Part shown: one piece after another, positions 17,501-24,692 of the stretch
How the letters are laid out: each line of letters starts with the position of its first letter
Position numbering within the stretch: the stretch's first letter is position 1
Assembly (NCBI RefSeq): GCF_007859275.1
Contig: NZ_VOHC01000002.1
Span: 57,065 to 121,064 of the forward strand
Source of the DNA: Planomicrobium sp. CPCC 101079
GTDB taxonomy: Bacteria; Bacillota; Bacilli; Bacillales_A; Planococcaceae
Direction of reading: 5' to 3'
Length of the DNA stretch: 64,000 nucleotides
Position numbers and translations under genes: made by a program
Notes under the pieces: generated by a model
What the model was told of the DNA's origin: nothing
The model's input: the letters and a program-made list of their open reading frames with translations, nothing else
Databases searched by the model: none

Positions 17501-18565
17501 CTAAATCCATTTTTTAGATTTTGGCCCAAAAGCATTCAATTTTTTGCGAAGAAAACTCCTGATTTTAAAATACCAGTAAATCCATTCCACTTTTCTTGCC
17601 GCCAGCAAGTTTCCGACAAGTTTTTTCTCAAAATTTCCTGTCGCAAAATAAGGCAGTTGTTTATTCACTTCATCATCCCACATGATTATCAATATATGTT
17701 TTTTTATTTGGCGTGAAGATAAGGTGCTATTGGGGTGAAACAGATTCGAGAAGCAGGCCACAATTCGGGTTGTATAAAACTCTTCTACCAAGTCGATATT
17801 TCTGTCGGTATATGCCTGGTTGCGCTGCAGGAATTCCCGGGCACTTTGAAAAAGCAGCTGCTGGTTTTCAAACAAGTCAGGGCGAAAAGTACTGGTGATT
17901 GAGCCGCTGTTGGACGTCATATAATTGTAGAAGGGATCTTCAATGATTTTTATGCGGCTGCATTTTTCCAGGTAGTTAAGATTAAACAGCATGTCTTCTC
18001 CACGGCTCACGCCGCAGTCAAACCTCAAACCGTTTTCTTTGATAATTTGTGCCACATAAATTTTATTCCAATTAAAATGGATGTAATAGTCCCGGTAAAG
18101 TTCACCAAAAAAGCCTAGAAGGTCTTCTTTTAGGAAACTCCCTGTTTTGTAAAAACAAAAAATTTCATCACTGATTAAACTGTTATTGCACTCAATCATA
18201 TTTTTGTATCCGCAAATGACCAGCTGGTTTGCTTCACCAATTGCGGCTACCATGCTTTGCGTCATGTCCGGTTCAACTGTATCATCACCGTCGACAAACT
18301 GAATATAGTCTCCCCCGGCTGCATCGAGTCCCGTATTCCTGGCCGCTGAAGCTCCCTTATTTTCTTGGTGCAGCACTTGTATTCGGCTGTCTATCTGGGC
18401 ATATTCGTCGCACACCTTGCCGCTTTGGTCTGTGGAACCATCATCTATAAGAAGCAATTCAATATTCTCATAAGTTTGATTCAGTATGCTGGATATGCAA
18501 TTGCCGATATAGTTTTCCGAATTATAGACAGGGACAATGATGCTGACTAACTTTTGCCTTTCCAA
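17501..18565 (-). CDS. Family 2 glycosyltransferase (capsule/teichoic acid type)
   Basis: The 354-residue product has a GT-A domain in the first about 110 residues: SIIVPVYNSENYI, LLIDDGSTDQSG (donor-binding Asp) and QFVDGDD (metal-binding DxD-like). The rest is a helical region typical of EpsH/TagA-neighbour type transferases, without membrane helices. It probably adds a sugar to a surface polymer. It stands alone between convergent and co-directional genes, away from a polysaccharide cluster, so its acceptor is unknown. No ideal ribosome site is visible other than GGGGAATT-like bases before the ATG at 18563-18565. Confidence 0.87.
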   Translation of the reverse strand: MERQKLVSIIVPVYNSENYIGNCISSILNQTYENIELLLIDDGSTDQSGKVCDEYAQIDSRIQVLHQENKGASAARNTGLDAAGGDYIQFVDGDDTVEPDMTQSMVAAIGEANQLVICGYKNMIECNNSLISDEIFCFYKTGSFLKEDLLGFFGELYRDYYIHFNWNKIYVAQIIKENGLRFDCGVSRGEDMLFNLNYLEKCSRIKIIEDPFYNYMTSNSGSITSTFRPDLFENQQLLFQSAREFLQRNQAYTDRNIDLVEEFYTTRIVACFSNLFHPNSTLSSRQIKKHILIIMWDDEVNKQLPYFATGNFEKKLVGNLLAARKVEWIYWYFKIRSFLRKKLNAFGPKSKKWI

Positions 18566-18708
18566 AATTCCCCTACCCCCTTTGCTTCAGTGCGGGCCAC
18601 CCATCCTTCCTATAATCATTTTATTCTCTGAAGCAGGCACTATCTCCTTCTCTGCTAGCTCCGCTAAAGACTTTCCTCCAATTCTACTGTTTCTTAAAAT
18701 AAAAATGC

Positions 18709-18747
18709 AAAAAGGCTTTGCCCTGGCTAAGAGGCAAAACCTTTTTG
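18709..18747 (-). terminator. Intrinsic terminator of the sortase gene
   Basis: AAAAAGGTTTTGCC and GGCAAAGCCTTTTT pair with one mismatch on the minus strand and end in T-rich sequence, just past the sortase stop. Confidence 0.7.
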
Positions 18748-18749
18748 GT

Positions 18750-19403
18750 CTACTCTTCTATATGACTGGCATACACAAACAATCTTTCCTCACGAGTGCC
18801 CATGGAATGGCTATATACCCCTGAACAAGTGATGAGAACCAATTCCGGCGAAGAGGTATAGCCGAAAACGGAAGATACATCAGCCTGTTCAAGCGGGACC
18901 GACTCCATTGCATAGACTTGGAACGTCAGCTGCTCTCCTTCACCTTCCACAATTATTTTATCCCCTTCTTTTAATTGAGTCAGGTTCCAAAAGATGGCTG
19001 GGCCGTCCAATCCGTCTACATGTCCAGCAATAACGGCACGTCCATTCTGCCCCGGCCGGTACCCCGGTTCAAACCAACTGACCTCATTGATATCATCCGG
19101 TACGGCCATTGCCCCGGCTTTTGTGGTTCCAAGATGCTGTACGGCTGCTTCCACGCCGATGGCTGGAATAGACACCTTTGCCGGTTTGACACCTTCCCGT
19201 TTAGCAGCATTGATAGGATTTTCAGCGGCAGGGCGATGCGAAAGTGTAACTGCCGCAGACTGTTTTGAAGAGAACTCGATATTTTCACTTCGTATGCTCA
19301 CTTCGTCTTTTGTGCTTTGGCATCCAGCTAATAAAACGAGCGACAGCAATATCAGCCGCTTAGTTTTGAATGCGTTTTTTCCAAACAAAACCGCTCGCTC
19401 CAA
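18750..19403 (-). CDS. Class F sortase, apparently a lipoprotein
   Basis: Sortases cut a sorting motif and join the protein to the cell wall. The catalytic triad is visible: His in VIAGHVDG, Cys in LVLITCSG and Arg in TREERLFVY. The size and AVPDDINEVSWFEPGYRPGQ-like segment are those of class F. The N-terminus is hydrophobic and ends in LLAGC, a lipobox, so the enzyme may be lipid-anchored rather than held by a helix. The start must be a TTG (19403, or better 19388, which has GGAG nine bases upstream), inside the last codons of the DUF4397 gene; the 3' end of that gene encodes an MPTTG sorting signal, making it the likely substrate. Confidence 0.88.
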   Translation of the reverse strand: MERAVLFGKNAFKTKRLILLSLVLLAGCQSTKDEVSIRSENIEFSSKQSAAVTLSHRPAAENPINAAKREGVKPAKVSIPAIGVEAAVQHLGTTKAGAMAVPDDINEVSWFEPGYRPGQNGRAVIAGHVDGLDGPAIFWNLTQLKEGDKIIVEGEGEQLTFQVYAMESVPLEQADVSSVFGYTSSPELVLITCSGVYSHSMGTREERLFVYASHIEE

Positions 19404-20157
19404 CTACCAGGATGAGGCCTCCTACCATTAATAGCCAAGAGCTTTGCTGGGTATCTGGCGTACCAAGGCCGGTAGTCGGCATGCCGCCTGGAGAACCGGC
19501 GCTTTCATAATCCACCAATGCTATCACTTCAAGCGCATCTGCGTTGTTCACGGCAAAGATGCTATAGACTGTCCCTGCTGCCAGTTCCGTTCCTTCAAGC
19601 GGCAATACTTGTGTGCCATCAGGCAAGCGGATTTCAAGATCGTATGTGCCGGCATCCACCTCAGCATAATCGGTGATGCCAGGAAATTCAGCTCCGCTGA
19701 AAAGGGCATCTCCATCGATCACACCGACATCAACTGCTGGAGCATCTGGCGATAAATGGCCGACACGGACTTTCGCTTTTCCTTCTGATACTTCCATTGA
19801 ATCTTCAGCAACTACAAATTCCAATGCATCGACTGTATTGGCCGCTGCTACGGTATAAGCTTTTCCGGCTTCAACCGCCAAATCCGCCCGCAGCACCCCT
19901 TCACCTTCAGCATATTCAGATCCATTTGCAAAAACTTCTACATCATGTGTTCCAGCCGGAACATCCAAATATCCGGAATTCGCCTTAAAAGCAACATTTT
20001 CTAACGTTAATTCGCCATTGACATAGACATCGACCGCCGGGGCATCGGGTGAAGCATGAACGACCCTAACTTTGGCTGTATCCGCTGCATAAACTCCTGA
20101 AACCATTGTAAAAACCAAAGCGAAGGCAACAGCGATCAAAGCAAAAACCTTTTTCAT
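19360..20157 (-). CDS. Cell-wall anchored DUF4397 protein with MPTTG sorting signal
   Basis: The 265-residue precursor has a signal peptide (MKKVFALIAVAFAL, cleavage after VYA at about residue 24), two DUF4397 domains (about 28-120 and 128-215, each starting with KVRV.H.SPDAPAVDV), a Gly/Pro linker, the sorting motif MPTTG at 226-230, a hydrophobic segment and the basic tail KKRIQN. DUF4397 domains are beta-sandwich folds of unknown binding function, often found on cell surfaces. The overlapping downstream gene is a class F sortase. A clear sigma-A promoter lies upstream. Confidence 0.9.
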   Translation of the reverse strand: MKKVFALIAVAFALVFTMVSGVYAADTAKVRVVHASPDAPAVDVYVNGELTLENVAFKANSGYLDVPAGTHDVEVFANGSEYAEGEGVLRADLAVEAGKAYTVAAANTVDALEFVVAEDSMEVSEGKAKVRVGHLSPDAPAVDVGVIDGDALFSGAEFPGITDYAEVDAGTYDLEIRLPDGTQVLPLEGTELAAGTVYSIFAVNNADALEVIALVDYESAGSPGGMPTTGLGTPDTQQSSWLLMVGGLILVVGASGFVWKKRIQN

Positions 20158-20207
20158 CCTAACATCTCCTCTTTTGTATAAGATTTATATAACATTGACA
20201 CACTTTA

Positions 20208-20236
20208 TTTATACTACTTTTTTGATTTAAAAGCAA
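20208..20236 (-). promoter_or_regulatory. Sigma-A promoter of the DUF4397-sortase operon
   Basis: On the minus strand, TTGCTT (20236-20231), a 17-base spacer and TATAAA (20213-20208) lie about 50 bases before the start codon. Confidence 0.7.
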
Positions 20237-20550
20237 TATAAAATTCTGATAATTAAAAATATTTACTACAAGTTAATAAACTTTAAGGTTTTGATAAACA
20301 TAATGAGTTAAGTTTGCAGGTTTACGGGTAACTTAAAAATTAGGAAATATACGAAAAGCCACTGTTGGAAAACCGCAGTTTTCGTGCGGGAACTGATATT
20401 ATCGAAACTAAACAATCGATTGGCCTAAAGAGCCTAAAAAAACCAAGCTTTTAAAGTACAAGATTTATGCCAGACAAGCCTGCACTTTGATTTTTCCAGA
20501 TACAGAAGAATTTTTAACCTTTAGGAATGCGCCATACTGCCATATACAGC
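20237..20550. other. Intergenic stretch with no recognised feature
   Basis: AT-rich DNA between the DUF4397 promoter and the terminator of the gene at 20617. I see no ORF with a ribosome site, no RNA element and no strong repeat. Confidence 0.5.
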
Positions 20551-20594
20551 AAAAAGCGATGCTGCCTCCGGTTAAAGAAAGCATCACCGCTTTG
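20551..20594 (-). terminator. Probable terminator
   Basis: On the minus strand AGCGGTGATGCT and AGCATCGCT form a stem with a two-base bulge and are followed by TTTTT, just after the stop of the gene at 20617-20985. Confidence 0.65.
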
Positions 20595-20616
20595 TTTTAT
20601 ATAAAATCTATATATT

Positions 20617-20985
20617 TCATTCTTTTCGACTGTCCAACCGCATGATCCATCTGCGCATTGTTCGGCGTTGCCGTCTCTCTTTCGGCAATATCTCCCTTGC
20701 CTTATTCAATAATACATCGATTTTCTCTTCAATGGCCGCATCTTCATGCCAACTGTATTCGTATAAAAAGTAGTGAAGCAAACGGATGGCTTCTATGCAA
20801 CTATCTTTGTCTTGAGGGTTCAAAAGGTTGATGTCATCCAATATAATCGAAGCCTCGTCATCCTCCTCCAAGTCTTCCTTTTTAGGTCCATACTCTTGGC
20901 AGTATTTCAACATTTCTTCATAGAGTTTTTGCAGTTCTTCCGGGATCGCAGCGGACATAAAAGATTCATGCGGATTGATCAACAT
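20617..20985 (-). CDS. Hypothetical acidic helical protein
   Basis: A 122-residue soluble protein, acidic in the middle (KKEDLEEDDEAS) and strongly basic at the C-terminus (PKERRQRRTMRRW). It is predicted mainly helical. I do not recognise it. GAGGGGG lies upstream of ATG 20983-20985, and a terminator follows, so it is a single-gene transcription unit. Confidence 0.6.
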   Translation of the reverse strand: MLINPHESFMSAAIPEELQKLYEEMLKYCQEYGPKKEDLEEDDEASIILDDINLLNPQDKDSCIEAIRLLHYFLYEYSWHEDAAIEEKIDVLLNKAREILPKERRQRRTMRRWIMRLDSRKE

Positions 20986-21240
20986 CTTCTTTTCCCCCTC
21001 TTTTTTTCTGCGACATTAAAGTAGCTCGGTACCCATTTGTTTGACATCTTCTCTTTTTCGTCTAATACTTAAATTCGCTGAAACTTTTAAAAATTCCTGC
21101 ATATTTATAGGCATGACCGAATATTTTTATATCATTGTTTTATTATCATTCACTAAATGCCATTACCTATGCTTACCTGTTTCAAGGATTTTCAAACTTA
21201 TATATTTCTTATGCATTTCAAACTTTAAGGGGCGGTTAAA

Positions 21241-22725
21241 ATGAATCAAAAAGCAATAGTCATTGGTGCGGGAATAGGTGGATTGACAGCCGGAGCATTA
21301 CTCGCTAAGCATGGAATGGAAGTTATCCTTCTAGAAGCTTCTTCAGAATTTGGGGGCAGCGCAGGAAAATTCAAGCGCAAATCTTATTTGTTTCCAGTAG
21401 GAGCGACGCTCGGCATGGGGCTCGAACCTGGCGGCATCCACGAACGGGTCTTCCGTTACTTGGAAAAGCCTTTGCTAATCGAACCGCTTGAAACCGTTAT
21501 GGAAATGGTTCATCCAGAAGCAACATTCACATTTATCAAAGACCGGCAGCGCCATGTTGATGAACTTGTTCGACACTTTCCGGATCATAAAAAAAACATA
21601 CGCGGCTTTTACAAAGAGATCTATCAAACCGCTGCCATTGTTCGGACACTCATGGGGCCACTGCCGGCACTCCCTCCTTCGACCATTAAAGAGTGGATCG
21701 ATTTGATGAGTTCAATCCGGCTTCAACATAGCCAGCTTCTGCCTCTATTCCACCAAACGCTCGGACATCGGCTAAAACGCCATCACTTGGATAACCTCAC
21801 TCCTTTTCGCCAAATGCTCGATGGTTTGTTGATTGATAGCATGCAAACGGACAGCGGGCATGTGTCTTTTCTGCTTGCTGCTGTCGCACTCGACATTTAT
21901 CATGAAGGCGCTTATTACGTACCGGGCGGCTTGTATCAGTTTGCGGAACTGATGGCATCTAGTATTCAGGAAAATGGCGGCGTTGTTAAAAAACGGCGGA
22001 CCATAACTAAACTTGAGCAGAATGACGGCCAGTGGCTAGCGACAGACCAGCGCGGCAATTTATACAGTGCAAAAAATGTTGTGTTAAATATACCAATTCA
22101 CCAACTGCCCTCCCTAATGGCGCCTGATCTGATCGCTAAACTAAAAAAACCGCTCCGTGAAGGACTAAAGACGCCAACTTGGACAACTTTAACACTCTAT
22201 ATGGCAATCGATGAAAGCAAACTGCAAGCGCCTTTGCTTCCATTCCGTCAAATTTCAACCGGCGCAGGCGACTCGCTGACAGAAGGAGAACATTTTTTCA
22301 TGTCCGCTTCCCTTCCGGGAGATAGCTTGCGGGCTCCTACAGGCTTTCAAACCGTCACTGTATCCACCCATTCCAAGGCGCAGCTATGGAATACAAAAGA
22401 GAAATACGATACCATGCGCGAGGTGTTGACTGAGCGGATCTTGAAGGCAATCGATCAAGTGATCCCTCATTTCCGAGATGCGATTGTCCATTTGGAAACG
22501 GGCGCCCCTAAAGGCTGGGAGCGCTACACTGGCCGGCTAAACGGCTATGTCGGCGGATTTCCACAAACATTGGACAACGCTTTGTTCAACTCTATTTCCC
22601 ATCGTTCGGGTTTGCCTGGACTTTACGTCTGCGGCGACCATATATTCCCCGGCGGCGGCACTATTGGCGCGGCGGCAAGTGGCATTCACGCTGCCCGCTC
22701 CATAGCCGGCAGCCGGCTCATTTAA
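21241..22725 (+). CDS. Phytoene desaturase-like FAD oxidoreductase (CrtI/CrtN family)
   Basis: The 494-residue flavoprotein starts with the FAD-binding dinucleotide fold VIGAGIGGLTAGALLAKHG, continues with LLEASSEFGGSAG, and ends with the family C-terminal motif CGDHIFPGGGTIGAAASG. It is related to carotenoid desaturases and to all-trans-retinol-saturase-like proteins. Planococcus-type bacteria make C30 carotenoids with CrtN/CrtP/CrtNc, but no other carotenoid gene is adjacent, so the substrate is open. AAGGGGCGG precedes the ATG. Confidence 0.85.
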   Translation: MNQKAIVIGAGIGGLTAGALLAKHGMEVILLEASSEFGGSAGKFKRKSYLFPVGATLGMGLEPGGIHERVFRYLEKPLLIEPLETVMEMVHPEATFTFIKDRQRHVDELVRHFPDHKKNIRGFYKEIYQTAAIVRTLMGPLPALPPSTIKEWIDLMSSIRLQHSQLLPLFHQTLGHRLKRHHLDNLTPFRQMLDGLLIDSMQTDSGHVSFLLAAVALDIYHEGAYYVPGGLYQFAELMASSIQENGGVVKKRRTITKLEQNDGQWLATDQRGNLYSAKNVVLNIPIHQLPSLMAPDLIAKLKKPLREGLKTPTWTTLTLYMAIDESKLQAPLLPFRQISTGAGDSLTEGEHFFMSASLPGDSLRAPTGFQTVTVSTHSKAQLWNTKEKYDTMREVLTERILKAIDQVIPHFRDAIVHLETGAPKGWERYTGRLNGYVGGFPQTLDNALFNSISHRSGLPGLYVCGDHIFPGGGTIGAAASGIHAARSIAGSRLI

Positions 22726-22892
22726 TTAGAATTCCAATCACTCTATAAAAAATTGGAAGCAGCCTGATAACTAATTTTAAAAAGCTCACTTTATTATACT
22801 TAAATAATTATTTTTCATCTCTTTTTTCTGTTTTCAAGTTTTTGTCTCTTCAAAAGCTATGGCTCCCTTAAATTATTAAATAATTTACTTAA

Positions 22893-22917
22893 GTTTAGTT
22901 AACAACATAACGGGTAA
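22893..22917 (+). promoter_or_regulatory. Sigma-B promoter of the sugar-porter gene
   Basis: GTTTAG (22893-22898), a 13-base spacer and GGGTAA (22912-22917) match the sigma-B consensus GTTTAA-N12-15-GGGTAT at 5/6 positions each. It lies 37 bases before the MFS start codon. In Bacillus subtilis the comparable transporter CsbC is a sigma-B regulon member. Confidence 0.72.
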
Positions 22918-22953
22918 ATCTATTTTTATATAATTTATAGGAGGCGACCCATA

Positions 22954-24402
22954 ATGGATCAACATTCACTTGGGAGTGATAAATCGGACACCCCCCAAAA
23001 ATCGGTTAGAAAAATCGCTATAATTTCTACGTTCGGCGGGTTGCTCTTCGGATATGATACTGGAGTTATAAATGGCGCTTTGCCATTTATGTCTAGAGAA
23101 GACCAACTCAATCTCACCCCTTTCACCGAAGGCCTCGTTACAAGTTCACTATTATTCGGAGCAGCTTTCGGCGCTATGTTCACCGGAAGATTGGCAGACC
23201 GGTTCGGACGCAGGAAAGCTCTCCTTTTCCTTGCCGTCTTCTTTTTAATCACTACACTTGGCTGTACATTTGCCCCCACCGTGCCAGTAATGGTCACATT
23301 CCGCTTCTTGCTCGGACTTGCGGTCGGCGGCGCATCAGTAACTGTTCCAACTTTCCTTGCTGAAATGGCACCAGTTGAACGAAGGGGGCAAATCGTCACC
23401 CAAAACGAATTGATGATTGTTTCTGGTCAATTATTGGCTTATGTAACGAATGCTATTCTCGCCACTGTCTTTGAAGATTCCGGGCATGTCTGGCGCTATA
23501 TGCTTGTGCTGGCTACTCTACCGGCAATTGCGTTATGGATTGGAATGTTTATCGTTCCTGAAAGCCCGCGCTGGTATGCAACCAAGGGCAAATTCGGAGA
23601 AGCATTGAATGTCCTGCGCAAAATTCGCAGTGAACAACGCGCACATTCAGAAATAGAAGAAATCAGAAATTCACTCGGCGAAGAATCAAAAGTCAAACAG
23701 GCTTCATTTAAAGATCTGACGATTCCTTGGATTCGCCGGATTGTTGTTCTTGGGATTGGGCTTGGGGTCGTCCAGCAAATTACTGGCGTTAATTCCATCA
23801 TGTACTATGGAACACAGATTCTTGAACAATCGGGATTTTCTACTCAAGCAGCTTTAACTGCAAATATTGCAAATGGGGCAATCTCCGTGCTTGCTACATT
23901 TGCAGGCATTTGGCTTCTTGGCCGCATCGGCCGCCGTCCGTTGTTGATAGGTGGATTGATTGGAACCACATCAACATTATTATTGATCGGGATTTGCTCG
24001 AACGTCCTCGAAGGCTCTGCTTTTTTGCCTTACGTCGTCTTATCATTGACTGTGACATTTCTCGCGTTCCAGCAAGGGGCAATCTCTCCAGTTACATGGC
24101 TCGTTTTGTCCGCCATCTTCCCGCTTAAATTACGCGGCATCGGTATGGGTGTAGCAGTGTTCTGGAGCTGGATCACAAATTTCATGATTGGCTTTGCATT
24201 TCCAATTTTACTTGATGCGATTGGCTTGTCTAACACGTTCTGCTTTTTTGCAATTTTTGGAGTAGGGGCCATTGCGTTCATCTACAAGTTTATGCCTGAG
24301 ATCAAAGGGCATAGCCTAGATGAAATTGAACACCACTTCCACAGCCATAATAAAAGTACAAAAATCAAGAAAAAGCCAACTGAACCTCTTTCTAGCATAT
24401 AA
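22954..24402 (+). CDS. MFS sugar porter (CsbC/IolT-like)
   Basis: A 482-residue, 12-helix sugar/H+ symporter. Sugar-porter signatures are intact: GYDTGVINGAL in helix 1, GRLADRFGRRKAL between helices 2 and 3, PESPRWY after helix 6, QQITGVNSIMYY in helix 7, GRIGRRPL between 8 and 9, and PEIKGHSLDEIE at the end. These residues bind and gate the sugar. Inositol or hexose is a likely substrate but not provable. GGAGGCG sets ATG 22954. A sigma-B promoter precedes it and a strong terminator follows, so it appears to be a stress-induced single gene. Confidence 0.9.
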   Translation: MDQHSLGSDKSDTPQKSVRKIAIISTFGGLLFGYDTGVINGALPFMSREDQLNLTPFTEGLVTSSLLFGAAFGAMFTGRLADRFGRRKALLFLAVFFLITTLGCTFAPTVPVMVTFRFLLGLAVGGASVTVPTFLAEMAPVERRGQIVTQNELMIVSGQLLAYVTNAILATVFEDSGHVWRYMLVLATLPAIALWIGMFIVPESPRWYATKGKFGEALNVLRKIRSEQRAHSEIEEIRNSLGEESKVKQASFKDLTIPWIRRIVVLGIGLGVVQQITGVNSIMYYGTQILEQSGFSTQAALTANIANGAISVLATFAGIWLLGRIGRRPLLIGGLIGTTSTLLLIGICSNVLEGSAFLPYVVLSLTVTFLAFQQGAISPVTWLVLSAIFPLKLRGIGMGVAVFWSWITNFMIGFAFPILLDAIGLSNTFCFFAIFGVGAIAFIYKFMPEIKGHSLDEIEHHFHSHNKSTKIKKKPTEPLSSI

Positions 24403-24407
24403 ACTGA

Positions 24408-24450
24408 AATACTCCTTTCCCCCTTGCGTGGTGGTAAAGGAGTATTTTTC
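24408..24450 (+). terminator. Intrinsic terminator
   Basis: AATACTCCTTT (24408-24418) pairs perfectly with 24436-24446 and is followed by TTTTC. Confidence 0.8.
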
Positions 24451-24692
24451 TTTTAACTTATGCGCATCTTTTCGTATGCTACCGCTTTGCTTCTGTAAGA
24501 ATTCTCATTTTTTAAATAATAATAAACCTGCATTCTGTTATATTTAAGATTATAATAGTCCTAATAAAAAAATATTTTCTTATGTATCCTTTCGTCAATA
24601 AAGTTAATATAACTATTTACTTTTTGTTTTTTAATAATTCTATTCCTTAAACATAAATTCATGTTTTTCATTTTCGCTGAGGAGGGATCGTG

